This document shows positions 52,530 through 60,748 of a DNA stretch of 64,000 bases, piece by piece. The notes beneath the pieces were generated by a model, which was not told the origin of the DNA, searched no databases, and saw nothing but the letters and a program-made list of their open reading frames with translations. The stretch is taken from positions 3,008 through 67,007 of the forward strand of contig DASTYC010000047.1 of assembly GCA_035765195.1 (NCBI GenBank), written 5' to 3'. The DNA comes from CALAED01 sp035765195. GTDB lineage: Bacteria; Actinomycetota; Actinomycetes; Streptosporangiales; Streptosporangiaceae. The position numbers and the translations under genes were made by a program. Within the stretch, counting starts at the first letter, position 1. Each line of letters opens with the position of its first letter.

Positions 52530-52642
52530 TCCGGTACTGGTCAGCGATCACGGCCCCAGCAGTCGTTCGGCCAGCTGTTACCCCACGGTGCCCGGCCCGT
52601 CCGGTCCGGGCGCCCCTCGTGACCGAGCGAAGGGAATGTGCT

Positions 52643-53677
52643 GTGCGGAAGCGATGGAGGATAGCTCTCGCCACCCTTGTCGTCACGTTGCCGGCCCTGT
52701 TCGTGCCGGCGCTGACATCGAGCCCCGCCTCGGCGCACGGCGCGGCCATCATCCCCGGCAGCCGAACGTTCCTGTGCTGGGAGGACGGACTCACGCCGAC
52801 AGGCGAGATCGTCCCCAAGAATCCCGCGTGCGCGGCTGCGGTGGCGCAGAGCGGCACCACGTCACTGTTCAACTGGTTCGCCGTCCTGCGTTCCGACGGC
52901 GCCGGCCGCACCCAGGGCTTCATCCCGGACGGGCGGCTGTGCAGCGGCGCGGCGACGGTCTTCGACTTCGAGGGGTTCAACCTGCCCCGCGACGACTGGC
53001 CGCTGACCCATCTGACCGCGGGCGCCAACATCGAGTTCCGCTACAACAAGTGGGCCGCCCACCCAGGCTCGTTCCGCGAGTACATCACCAAGGACTCGTG
53101 GAGCCCCACCCGGCCGTTGACGTGGGACGACCTCGAGCCGACGCCGTTCTCGGAGGTCACGGACCCGCCGAGCGTCGGCAACCCGGGCAATGTGGAGTCG
53201 TACTACCACTGGAACGCCACCCTGCCGGCGAACAAGACCGGCCGCCATCTCATCTACTCGGTGTGGACGCGCTCGGACAGCAACGAGACCTTCTACGGCT
53301 GCTCCGACGTCGTCTTCGACGGCGGCAACGGCGAGGTGACTGGCGTGGGCCAGGGCAACGGCAACACCACGCCGGGGACGTGCACGGCAACGCTGCGCGT
53401 CACCAACAGCTGGTCGGGCGGATTCCAGGCCGAGGGCACGGTCACCAACACCGGCACCTCCGCGCTCTTCGGCTGGACGGTGAGCTGGATCTCGCCGAGC
53501 GGGGTGACGGTCGCCAGCGCCTGGAACGGAACGTTCACACCCGCCGGAGACCTCGCGACGATCAGAAGCGTCGACTGGAACCGATCACTGGCGGCGGGCG
53601 CGTCGACGACGTTCGGGTTCACGGGCAACTCGAGCGGCACACCGACGTTGCCCACCGCGAGCTGCAGTAGTCCATAG
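52643..53677 (+). CDS. Secreted AA10 lytic polysaccharide monooxygenase with CBM2
   Basis: 344 residues. A signal peptide (VRKRWRIALATLVVTLPALF... ending SPASA) is followed by mature HGAAIIPGSRTFLC. The exposed N-terminal His is the first ligand of the copper histidine brace; a second His is found downstream (KWAAHPGSFREYITK is a candidate). The AA10 domain runs to about residue 225; after a short Gly/Asn/Thr linker a CBM2 module (CTATLRVTNSWSGGFQAEGTV... with conserved Trp residues) ends the protein. It oxidatively cleaves cellulose or chitin; AA10 with CBM2 more often targets cellulose. GTG 52643 with AGGGAA upstream is preferred over 52619. Confidence 0.92.
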   Translation: MRKRWRIALATLVVTLPALFVPALTSSPASAHGAAIIPGSRTFLCWEDGLTPTGEIVPKNPACAAAVAQSGTTSLFNWFAVLRSDGAGRTQGFIPDGRLCSGAATVFDFEGFNLPRDDWPLTHLTAGANIEFRYNKWAAHPGSFREYITKDSWSPTRPLTWDDLEPTPFSEVTDPPSVGNPGNVESYYHWNATLPANKTGRHLIYSVWTRSDSNETFYGCSDVVFDGGNGEVTGVGQGNGNTTPGTCTATLRVTNSWSGGFQAEGTVTNTGTSALFGWTVSWISPSGVTVASAWNGTFTPAGDLATIRSVDWNRSLAAGASTTFGFTGNSSGTPTLPTASCSSP

Positions 53678-53684
53678 CGGGTCA

Positions 53685-53731
53685 CGGAAGGTCTGACGGC
53701 ACGTCGCACAGATGCGCCGTCAGACCTTCCG
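53685..53731. terminator. Bidirectional terminator hairpin
   Basis: A perfect 16-bp inverted repeat, arms 53685-53700 and 53716-53731, loop 15 bases, sits 8 bp after the monooxygenase stop. The distal arm runs into the 3' end of the convergent gene at 53720, so it may terminate both. Confidence 0.75.
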
Positions 53732-54262
53732 GTATTCCTTCCCGGTGCCGTCGAACACGAGCGTCCTGCCGCCGGCCAGCAAGGTGACGTGCCAGGACGC
53801 GGCGTTCTGCGGCTTCGTGCTCTGCCATGCCAGCCGGAAGGCGTCCGGGCCGGTGGGGATCACCTCGCCCTGCCACAGCGCCCGGCCGCGCACCATCCAC
53901 GCGCCGGCGCCGTCGGATCTGAAGACGAAGTAGTCCTTGGCGGTGGAGCTCAACCACCTGCCGGCCAGGGCACGCAGCGCCGCCGCGGCCACCTGCGGGG
54001 GCACGGAGGGCGAAGCGGGTGACGCGGAAGCCGGCGAGGTTGGGGCGGCCGCCGGCGGTAGGCCCGGCGTCGCGCCGCCCGGGCCGCCGGGGGCCGCGGG
54101 GGCCGTGGTCGCCGGGCCGGCCGGCGCGCCGGCCGCGGCCGGCCCGGTGCCCTGGTCCTGGCAACCGCGGACCGCCGTATTGGCCAAGATCGCGATGGCG
54201 GCGGTCGCCAGGCCGTAGGCCGTCACACGACCCGTCAGGATCGCCGCCGAGCGGGCGTCCAC
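53720..54262 (-). CDS. Unknown anchored protein with Pro/Ala linker
   Basis: 180 residues. An N-terminal membrane segment (AYGLATAAIAILANTAVRGC) is followed by about 65 residues of Pro/Ala/Gly linker and a C-terminal domain of about 85 residues (AALRALAGRWLSSTAKDYFVF, GAWMVRGRALWQGEVIPTG, NAASWHVTLLAGGRTLVFDG). The domain looks like a small beta-barrel of unknown function, presumably outside the membrane. The family is not recognised. Confidence 0.72.
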   Translation of the reverse strand: MDARSAAILTGRVTAYGLATAAIAILANTAVRGCQDQGTGPAAAGAPAGPATTAPAAPGGPGGATPGLPPAAAPTSPASASPASPSVPPQVAAAALRALAGRWLSSTAKDYFVFRSDGAGAWMVRGRALWQGEVIPTGPDAFRLAWQSTKPQNAASWHVTLLAGGRTLVFDGTGKEYRKV

Positions 54263-54484
54263 GTCTCACCTCCCGAGGGATAGGGATGCGACCGGCTGTC
54301 ACGGCCGGGTCGGCCAGTTTATCCGCGGGGTTATCACCCGCCATCCCATCCCATCTGCGGGTTTCATGCCATCCGGCCCTCTTGTCCTACCAGAGCGCCA
54401 TCGAGCCTCATACCGGCGTACGAGGTGGTTTATCCGTCTCCAGGCGGATTGTGCGCGTAGATTTCGCGGACGTATAACCAAGCT

Positions 54485-54850
54485 ATGACAACTCCGGGGT
54501 TGCCGCGTGACGACCTCGCCGCGGCACTGCAGGCGCGGCGCGAGCTCGGCCCCGACTACGACGCCGCGTTCGCCGAGTCGCTCGCCGAGCGCGTCGACCA
54601 GACCATCCAGGCCCGGCTCGCCGCCGCCCGGGCGGTCCCGTCGGCGGATCCCGGGCGGCGGGAGGCCTACGAACGCGCCAACGCCGCCGGCGAGCGCAAG
54701 GTGACCACGGCGATCGCCTGTGTCTCGCTCGGCGTCTCGATACCGCTCAGCGGCATCGCCGCAGGGATGCACAGCCTCGCGGCGCTGGTGATCATCTGGA
54801 CCGGCATCGTCCTGGTCAACCTGGCCAACGCGCTGCGCCGCCGGACCTGA
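54485..54850 (+). CDS. Unknown two-helix membrane protein
   Basis: 121 residues. It begins LPRDDLAAALQARRELGPDYDAAFAESLAERVDQTIQARL, an acidic-helical segment seen in small conserved actinobacterial membrane proteins, followed by two hydrophobic helices (VTTAIACVSLGVSIPLSGIA and LAALVIIWTGIVLVNLANAL). Function unknown. The 222 bp before it hold no gene. Confidence 0.72.
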   Translation: MTTPGLPRDDLAAALQARRELGPDYDAAFAESLAERVDQTIQARLAAARAVPSADPGRREAYERANAAGERKVTTAIACVSLGVSIPLSGIAAGMHSLAALVIIWTGIVLVNLANALRRRT

Positions 54851-54922
54851 GGGCGGCGATCCACGAGATCCCTGATCGGTCGTCGCCGGCCGATCCCCCG
54901 CCGCGCCGCCCGGCGCGCGGTC

Positions 54923-55786
54923 TCATGGGGCCTCCCCCGGCGTCTCGGCCTGTCTCACCCCAGCCGCCGGGCCGGATGTCCGGCCGGCCGCGACGACGGT
55001 CCGCTCTTCGTGCAGCTGCACGACCCGTTCGGCGACCTCGACGACGTCGGAGAACGGACGCCGCCACGTGCCGTCCGCGCCGGTCCACCAGAACGCGCCG
55101 GCGCGGCACCACACGGTCGGACCATGCCGTACGGACAGCACCGAATGACGGGCCGCGTCATGGTGGATCAGGTGGTCGATGCCGCGATCGGTCACCAACG
55201 CCGCGAGGGCCGCGGCCGCCTGTGCCTCGGTCGGCCGCGACGGCGGCGGAACCGCCGACGCGCATGTGGCCGCCATCGGCAGGGCGAACCAGCACGCCTT
55301 GCCGGGGACCCTCCGGGCGCCGAGCCGGGAACGCGTCAGGTGCCATCCCGACCGCCCGCCGGCGAGGGCGTTGACGATGTCGAGGCCCCGGCCGCCCTCG
55401 GCGAGCTCGTCGCAGCCGCCCGCCGGCCGCTCGCGCCAGCGGCACAGCGCGTCGAAGACCGCCACCACGAGCTGTGGGCGCCCCTCCTGGCCCCGCCGAT
55501 ACACCCACAGCTCGGGTGCGACCGGGGGCGCCGGCAGGTGACCACCCGGAGCATGGGTGATCGCGTTGGTGGACAGCTCGCTCACGCACACGACCGCGTC
55601 GGCGACGTCGTCGTCGGGCACCCCCATGGCGGTGAGGGTGCGGCGCACGATCGCGCGAGCGGCCCGAGGGCTCGTCTCGTCGCGCGGCAGCGGCCAGGCG
55701 GAGCATCCGCCGGACGCGATCTCCGTCAGCAGACCGTCCGTCCGCACCGCTCCTGGCCCCAGGGTCGTCGCCCGCATCGCCACCAC
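54923..55786 (-). CDS. SpoIIAB/RsbW-like ATP-binding protein
   Basis: 287 residues. The first 165 form a GHKL ATPase domain: ARAIVRRTLTAMGVPDDDVADAVVCVSELSTNAITHAP (N-box), LVVAVFDALCRWRERP and GGRGLDIVNAL. This is the histidine kinase-like ATPase typical of actinobacterial anti-sigma factors. The C-terminal 110 residues look like a small unknown domain (TDRGIDHLIHHDAARHSVLSV, WWTGADGTWRRPFSD). It starts GTG 55786, 26 bp after a strong inverted repeat. It belongs with the DUF397/DUF5753 genes. Confidence 0.82.
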   Translation of the reverse strand: MVAMRATTLGPGAVRTDGLLTEIASGGCSAWPLPRDETSPRAARAIVRRTLTAMGVPDDDVADAVVCVSELSTNAITHAPGGHLPAPPVAPELWVYRRGQEGRPQLVVAVFDALCRWRERPAGGCDELAEGGRGLDIVNALAGGRSGWHLTRSRLGARRVPGKACWFALPMAATCASAVPPPSRPTEAQAAAALAALVTDRGIDHLIHHDAARHSVLSVRHGPTVWCRAGAFWWTGADGTWRRPFSDVVEVAERVVQLHEERTVVAAGRTSGPAAGVRQAETPGEAP

Positions 55787-55812
55787 CAGCGTGAACGTCG
55801 GTTGTAGTTGGC

Positions 55813-55831
55813 AATCTGTGTATCACAGATT
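55813..55831. promoter_or_regulatory. Operator AATCTGTG-N3-CACAGATT
   Basis: A perfect 8-bp inverted repeat with a TAT spacer, 26 bp upstream of the ATPase gene start. Similar sites occur before the DUF5753 regulator (57173) and the DUF574 methyltransferase (58474). A likely target of that regulator; inference from shared sequence and position. Confidence 0.65.
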
Positions 55832-56065
55832 ATGGAATGCTTCACAGACTTCACAAGGCGCGTATTGCGATGGAACGGAGCAAACCCGCCCTCAAGGGGG
55901 CAAGTCACCTCCCCACAATCGACATGGCTCGTTGTAGAGTTGCGGTCAAGGCTTGAGACAGCCTCAGCAAGAGAAGATCCCCCGGGGGTGCCGCCCCGGG
56001 GGATCTCTGGTGATGGCGCTCTGCGCGCTCGTCGGCGCCGCCGTCGGCTCGCCGTCGGCGGCGCG

Positions 56066-56269
56066 TCAAAGGTCGTAGCGCCCGGCCTTCACATCGGACA
56101 GGAACGCGGCGAAGGCCGCCCGCTCGACGACGTGCGCACCGTCCTCCGGGCGCTTGCTGTCGCGGACCGCCGTGACGCGCGGCAGGTTGGCGGCGACCTC
56201 CACGCAGCCACCGTTGCTGCCGGTGCTGCGGGCGGCCTTGCGCCACTTGGCTTGAGACAGGTCGATCAT
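56066..56269 (-). CDS. DUF397 protein
   Basis: 67 residues: WRKAARSTGSNGGCVEVAANLPRVTAVRDSKRPEDG then ERAAFAAFLSDVKAGRYDL, a complete DUF397 domain. These small proteins pair with DUF5753 helix-turn-helix regulators in actinobacterial WhiJ/AbaA-type loci and are thought to modulate them. It follows that regulator by 4 bp. Confidence 0.93.
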   Translation of the reverse strand: MIDLSQAKWRKAARSTGSNGGCVEVAANLPRVTAVRDSKRPEDGAHVVERAAFAAFLSDVKAGRYDL

Positions 56270-56273
56270 GTGC

Positions 56274-57122
56274 TCACTCCAGTGTTTCAGTGAGTTGCTT
56301 GAGGTAGGCCGTGGTCCCGACGGGCTCCATCGCCGCGTCTCGGATCTGACCGAACGTTTCGGACATCGCCTGGACTCGCTGTGGCTCGCTCACCTCCTGA
56401 ATGCTGACGTCGTCCTCCAAGAAGACCGAGCTCGGGTCGTCCGGGTAATCGAAGATGTTGATCAGGCTGCTCATGCCCGGGTGCGGGCCGTCGGCGAAAC
56501 GCAGCAGGCGCAACTCGATGTTGGGCCGCCGACTCATCTCCACCAGGTGGGCCGTCTGGGCGCGGCGCTGCTCGCGCGAGCCCCACTGGTACATCAAGGA
56601 CGCCTCGGTGATCACGGCGACCAGCTCCGGCGCGGTGCCGTCGTCCCGGTCGAGGATCTCCTGACGGCGCAGCCGAGCCGCGAGCGCGCGCTCGCGCCAC
56701 TCGGGCGGCTGGGAGCCGGCGCTCATGTGCGCCTCGATGTAGGACCGGGTCTGCAGCAACCCCGGCAGCACCAGCGGCATGTAGGTGCGGATGCGCGCCG
56801 CGTCGTTCTCGAAGCCGGGGAACTCGTTGTCGAACACGTCGGGGAAATCGCGCCACCAGGCCCGCGTGCGCGCCAGCATGGCGAGCTCTTCCAGACCCGG
56901 GCGATCGGACTCGGGCACCCCGTAGATGCGCAGCAGGTCGCGGATGTCGCTCATCTCGGGCCGCCGCCAGACGTTGGCCTCGAACCGGCCGACCTTGCCA
57001 CGTCCCCAGTTGAGCTTGTCGGTGACCTGGTTGGCGGTGTAGCCGTTCTTGATCCGGAGCTCCGCCAGGACGCGTGACAATCGTCGTTTGGCGATCGTGG
57101 CCCCGTAAGCGTCCTCGGTCAC
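56274..57122 (-). CDS. XRE/DUF5753 (WhiJ-type) helix-turn-helix regulator
   Basis: 282 residues. N-terminal helix-turn-helix (RRLSRVLAELRIKNGYTANQVTDKLNWGRGKVGRFE, then YGVPESDRPGLEELAM) and a C-terminal DUF5753 domain (WWRDFPDVFDNEFPGFENDAARIRTYMPLVLPGLLQT, VITEASLMYQWGSREQ, VEMSRRPNIELRLLRF). Relatives such as WhiJ control development and antibiotic production in Streptomyces. GTG 57122 with GGAGGGG upstream is preferred over an ATG at 57152. The DUF397 gene follows at once. Confidence 0.92.
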   Translation of the reverse strand: MTEDAYGATIAKRRLSRVLAELRIKNGYTANQVTDKLNWGRGKVGRFEANVWRRPEMSDIRDLLRIYGVPESDRPGLEELAMLARTRAWWRDFPDVFDNEFPGFENDAARIRTYMPLVLPGLLQTRSYIEAHMSAGSQPPEWRERALAARLRRQEILDRDDGTAPELVAVITEASLMYQWGSREQRRAQTAHLVEMSRRPNIELRLLRFADGPHPGMSSLINIFDYPDDPSSVFLEDDVSIQEVSEPQRVQAMSETFGQIRDAAMEPVGTTAYLKQLTETLE

Positions 57123-57172
57123 CCCAGACCCCTCCTTGACAGGACGTGGCACTCAGCATATCACCTGTGCAA

Positions 57173-57187
57173 TTTGTGAATCACAGA
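57173..57187. promoter_or_regulatory. Operator TTTGTG-N3-CACAGA before the DUF5753 regulator
   Basis: TTTGTGAATCACAGA, an imperfect inverted repeat 51 bp upstream of the regulator gene. It resembles the perfect site at 55813, suggesting autoregulation. Confidence 0.55.
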
Positions 57188-57292
57188 CACATCACATGGG
57201 CCGTGTGGGCGCGGCCGGTGTCCCGCACACCATCTTGACCAGGTGAGATGCCCCGCCACATCGACACATGCCGCGGAGAGGGGAAGCGACCG

Positions 57293-57589
57293 TCAACCGG
57301 CGCCGCCGGACACGTCCGGCGGGACGGCGGCCGCGTCGTCGAACTCCCCCTTCTTGGCTCCGTCGATGAAGCACTCCCACTCGTGGCGGTCGTACACGAG
57401 GACGCGGCCGGCGGGATCGTCCGCCACCCGCATCAGCACCCACATCTCGCCCCGCGCCTCGACGAACGCGACCTCGATCGCGCCGCCGCCCCCGCCGGAG
57501 CGCCGCCAGGCGGGCGCGGGCGGCGAGGTGGGGGCGTCGAGGTCGATGCCGAGTTCGGCCACGGAGGGTTTCCCGGCCGACGGGCTCAT
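57293..57589 (-). CDS. DUF397-like protein
   Basis: 98 residues. The C-terminal part (EMWVLMRVADDPAGRVLVYDRHEWECFIDGAKKGEFDD) matches the DUF397 C-terminal half; the first half, with a poly-Gly stretch (RRSGGGGGAIEVAFVE), is atypical. ATG 57589 overlaps the methyltransferase stop (ATGA), so it is cotranslated with that gene. Confidence 0.82.
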   Translation of the reverse strand: MSPSAGKPSVAELGIDLDAPTSPPAPAWRRSGGGGGAIEVAFVEARGEMWVLMRVADDPAGRVLVYDRHEWECFIDGAKKGEFDDAAAVPPDVSGGAG

Positions 57590-58431
57590 GCCACCGCCTT
57601 TCCACGGCCCGGCTTGCGCCCGACCCCCGCGTAGGACCAGCGCGACCCGTCGCTGTCGGCGGCCTCCGGGTCCTCGGCGCCCCAGTAGCCGATCCAGGTC
57701 ACGGCCGGCTCGGCGCCCTCGTAGGGCGGGACGAGATCCCAGCCGTCGAACAGCCGGGTCACCTCGGACCTGCCGCGGAAGTGGATGTTCTCGGTCGCGT
57801 TCGCGTAGACGTCGCGGATCGCCTGGACCGGCCGCGGCGGCTGGTTGTCGGCGGTGATATGGGAGATGGCCACGTGGCTGCCGGGGGCGAGGGCGTCGCG
57901 ATAGCGGGCCACGAGCGCCCATGGGTCGCTCTCGTCGGCGACGAAGTGCACCACGGCCACGAGCAGCAGCCCCACGGGCTCGGCGAAGTCGATGAGTCTG
58001 CCCGTCTCGGGGTGCCCGAGCACGCCGTCGGGATCACGCAGATCGCCGGCGATCACCGTACTGGTCGGCACGTCGCGCAGCAGCGGCCGCGCGTACGCCG
58101 GGACCGCCGGATCGTTGTCCACGTACACCACGCGCGCCTCGGGCGCCACCTTGTGGACCACCTCATGAGTGTTGTTCTGGGTGGGCAGCCCGGCGCCGAT
58201 GTCGATGAACTGGCGGATCCCCTGCTCGGCCGCCATCCAGCGGGCCGCCCTGCCCAGGAAACCGCGGTTGACCCATGCGGCGTCCTCGAGCTCGGGCATC
58301 GCGGCCCGGATCCTCTCCCCCGCTTCCCGGTCGACCGGAAAGTTGTGCATGCCGCCCAAATAGTAGTCGTACAGCCGGGCCGGGCTCGGCGTCCCCGCGT
58401 CGACTCCGGGCGGTGCGACCCCCTCGTGCAT
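57586..58431 (-). CDS. DUF574 SAM-dependent methyltransferase
   Basis: 281 residues from ATG 58431, preceded by GGAGG. Family features: SPARLYDYYLGGMHNFPVDREAGER, RQFIDIGAGLPTQNNTHEV (SAM-binding), VVYVDNDPAVPAYARPLL and LLLVAVVHFVADESDP. DUF574 proteins are numerous in Streptomyces and Streptosporangiales and often sit beside DUF397/helix-turn-helix genes; their substrate is unknown. Longer starts at 58461 and 58452 are possible. Confidence 0.88.
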   Translation of the reverse strand: MHEGVAPPGVDAGTPSPARLYDYYLGGMHNFPVDREAGERIRAAMPELEDAAWVNRGFLGRAARWMAAEQGIRQFIDIGAGLPTQNNTHEVVHKVAPEARVVYVDNDPAVPAYARPLLRDVPTSTVIAGDLRDPDGVLGHPETGRLIDFAEPVGLLLVAVVHFVADESDPWALVARYRDALAPGSHVAISHITADNQPPRPVQAIRDVYANATENIHFRGRSEVTRLFDGWDLVPPYEGAEPAVTWIGYWGAEDPEAADSDGSRWSYAGVGRKPGRGKAVA

Positions 58432-58473
58432 CTCGCCTCCAGTGAGTCCCATCCCCCGCACTCTGGACTTTAG

Positions 58474-58486
58474 CTGCGAATCACAC
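58474..58486. promoter_or_regulatory. Degenerate CTGTG-N3-CACAG-like site before the DUF574 gene
   Basis: CTGCGAATCACAC lies 43 bp upstream of the methyltransferase start. It shares the AATCACA core with the site at 57173 but is degenerate in the other half. Confidence 0.35.
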
Positions 58487-58556
58487 CATGTGCAGACTGC
58501 GGCGAATGAACGGACTTAGCGAGACACAGCGAGAGGGCCGCGCCGGGGGTTCCCGG

Positions 58557-59444
58557 TCAGTGGACGACGGCCTCGTCGTAACGGGGCCGGGCCGCGGTCT
58601 CGGGGTCGAACAGCGCGTGCGTACTCATCCACGCGTGCGTCTGCTCGTACATCTCCTGGGTGTAGGGCTCGAACACGATTCGTTCGCCGGGGCCGAATCG
58701 GCGCACGTCCACGCCGCTCCGGATGTCCTCCGGCATCTCGCGCAGCCAGTGCCGCTTGTACGGCTCGGGACGCAGGTCGAGCTCGCGCTGCGCCAGCCGC
58801 AGGCCGGCGAAGTATTTGTCCACGTCGTCGACGTCGGCGTCCTCCGCGACGAGGAACCCCATCATGAACGTGGTGTCCACCAGCTTGCGGAAGCCGTGCT
58901 GTTCGAGCACGTAGTACTGGGCGCCGAACACGTTCGCCGCCGCGATCCTGCGTTCGAGCATGAGCCGCACCCGGTCGTAGGGCAGGCCGACGAAGGACAG
59001 CTCGATCTGTCCCGGCTCGAGGAACTGCTCGAGCCCCTGCAGCGCGGAGTAGTGGCTGCCGGAGCGATGGCCGACCCCGACCGGAACGCCCGCGAGGTCC
59101 TCGGGGCGCTGATGCGGCGACTCGGGGGCCACGAAGATCGCGGAGGGGCACATGGAGTAGGCCTTGCCCCACATCTTGCCGTGGCTGGCCGACGACACGG
59201 CGTTGACGGCCCAGTGGCAGGCCGCGGAGATGTCGCAGGACCGGCCCTTCTCCATGTCGGCGAAGGCGCCGGAGGTGATGTTGCCGAGCGCGGCATCGGC
59301 GGGCGCGATCGACGAAGTGGTGTACGCGGAGCCGGCCAGGCCCTCGGCGTCGAACTCGTAGTCGAGGCCGACCTCGCGGAAATAGCCGCGCTCCTCGGCC
59401 ACCCACTCCTGCAGCCGCACATGCGGCTGGATCCGGAACGTCAT
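58557..59444 (-). CDS. Periplasmic-binding-protein-fold protein (NMT1/THI5-like)
   Basis: 295 residues. Begins MTFRIQPHVRLQEWVAEERGYFREVGLDYEF and continues TSSIAPADAALGNITSGAFADMEKG and LAGVPVGVGHRSGSHYSALQGLEQ, the pattern of NMT1/THI5 substrate-binding proteins. There is no signal peptide or lipobox, so it may be cytoplasmic, like dihydroxyphthalate decarboxylase-type enzymes of this fold. No ABC permease or ATPase is adjacent. ATG 59444 is preferred by spacing from GAGG. Enzyme or binding protein cannot be decided. Confidence 0.72.
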   Translation of the reverse strand: MTFRIQPHVRLQEWVAEERGYFREVGLDYEFDAEGLAGSAYTTSSIAPADAALGNITSGAFADMEKGRSCDISAACHWAVNAVSSASHGKMWGKAYSMCPSAIFVAPESPHQRPEDLAGVPVGVGHRSGSHYSALQGLEQFLEPGQIELSFVGLPYDRVRLMLERRIAAANVFGAQYYVLEQHGFRKLVDTTFMMGFLVAEDADVDDVDKYFAGLRLAQRELDLRPEPYKRHWLREMPEDIRSGVDVRRFGPGERIVFEPYTQEMYEQTHAWMSTHALFDPETAARPRYDEAVVH

Positions 59445-59579
59445 GATTCTCACACCTCACGTCTACTGGGTCATGTCCGACGGACTCCCGGGCTCCGCAC
59501 GGGACATCGGCCAGCCTTCCCGGCTTCACCGCGGACTACCCGTGCGCGGCGATTCCTTCGAGTGATCGACCGTTGCGAC

Positions 59580-60332
59580 TCACCCTGGTGAGGCGGCGGG
59601 CTCCGTCTGCAGATAGCCGTACAGCGCCGCGGAGGCCCGCAGCCGGCGCAGGCTGCGTCCCCGCAGTTCCTGTTCGCGCTTGGCGAGCTCGGCGTGCACG
59701 CGTTCGGGGCTGCCCGTGGTGCGCATCTCATCGAGCACGGCCTGGATGATGGGGAAGGAGTAGTTGCCGCGGCGCAGTAACGCGACCACTTGGGCGCGGC
59801 GCAGCTCGGACTCGTCGTAGACGCGATAGCCCGTGGTCTGCTCGCGGGTCGGCCGCAGCAGGCCGCGCTGTTCCCACAGCCGCAGCGACGATGTGCGCAC
59901 GCCGAGCGCGCGCGCCACCTCCCCGATCCTGACGCCGCGGTGATGGACCGAGTCGGCTGTGCCGCGGCCCGTCACGATGGTCTCGAACGCGCCGAGCACC
60001 TTCCTGATCTCGGCGCGTTCGTGGTCGAGCTCGGCGTGACTGCGATCGAGCGCCGCTAAGGCGGTGTCGAGGTCGCCTTCGTGCACGGCCCGCATGATCA
60101 CGCGGGTGCGGGCCCAGCCGTGGCCGTCGGCCAGCTGGCGGGCGACGGTGAGCGCTCTCGCGTGGCGCCCGGTGAAGATGCGATAGCCGCTCGCCGTGCG
60201 CTCAACCGGCGGCAAGATGCCGAGCTCCACATAGTTGCGGACCTGCTGAACCGAGATCCCGGCGGTCCGCGCGAGCTCGATCGCGCGCAGCCTGCCGTCC
60301 GCCCGCTCGTCTGCTCCCCGTTCGCGCGGCAC
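59580..60332 (-). CDS. Regulator with two MerR-type DNA-binding domains
   Basis: 250 residues. The first MerR-type helix-turn-helix is RAIELARTAGISVQQVRNYVELGILPPVERTASGYRIFT; after a helical linker with a coiled-coil character (ALAALDRSHAELDHERAEIRKVL) a second, VRIGEVARALGVRTSSLRLWEQRGLLRPTREQTTGYRVYDE, follows. MerR proteins normally have one such domain and bind as dimers; two in one chain may act as an internal pseudo-dimer. No metal-binding cysteines are seen. GTG 60332 is a likely start; the frame is open to 60407. It adjoins the peptide biosynthesis genes. Confidence 0.85.
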   Translation of the reverse strand: MPRERGADERADGRLRAIELARTAGISVQQVRNYVELGILPPVERTASGYRIFTGRHARALTVARQLADGHGWARTRVIMRAVHEGDLDTALAALDRSHAELDHERAEIRKVLGAFETIVTGRGTADSVHHRGVRIGEVARALGVRTSSLRLWEQRGLLRPTREQTTGYRVYDESELRRAQVVALLRRGNYSFPIIQAVLDEMRTTGSPERVHAELAKREQELRGRSLRRLRASAALYGYLQTEPAASPG

Positions 60333-60482
60333 ATGCCGAGCGTAGCGCTTCCATCGCAGATTGCGGCTATGCGTGCGACCGGCCGGCGCGCGGCCCGGAC
60401 GAACCACCAGAAACCCTCAAAAGCAGGTTTCAAGCGCTTCTTGGATCGGCGGCCGCCCGGGACCGGCGTGCGCGGGACCGGG

Positions 60483-60689
60483 TCAGGAACGCGCCTGCTG
60501 ATCCATCCGCTCGCGCAGGCTCCGCGGCCGCATGTCCGTCCACACCTCGTCGACGTAGGCGGAGCATTCGTCCTTGGTGCCCTCCTTGCCCACGCGGTGC
60601 CAGCCCGCGGGAACGTCGTGGCCGGCCAGCCACAGGGAGTACTGGTCCTCGTCGTTGCGGAGCACCTCGTACCTGGCGTTGTCGTCCAT
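60483..60689 (-). CDS. mbtH: MbtH-like protein
   Basis: 68 residues: YEVLRNDEDQYSLWLAGHDVPAGWHRVG and YVDEVWTDMRPRSL match the MbtH signature with its conserved tryptophans. MbtH-like proteins bind and activate NRPS adenylation domains. ATG 60689. It lies downstream of the MFS gene and NRPS gene on the same strand, as expected for a partner of that synthetase. Confidence 0.95.
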   Translation of the reverse strand: MDDNARYEVLRNDEDQYSLWLAGHDVPAGWHRVGKEGTKDECSAYVDEVWTDMRPRSLRERMDQQARS

Positions 60690-60748
60690 GCGTGATCCTT
60701 TCTCCTCGGCCGGGGTCGGCGGTGTCGTTGATCGGTCGGTCGTCGGTC

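Noticed and set aside
58557..59444. ABC uptake system for the NMT1/THI5-fold protein
   Set aside because: No permease or ATPase nearby and no signal peptide.
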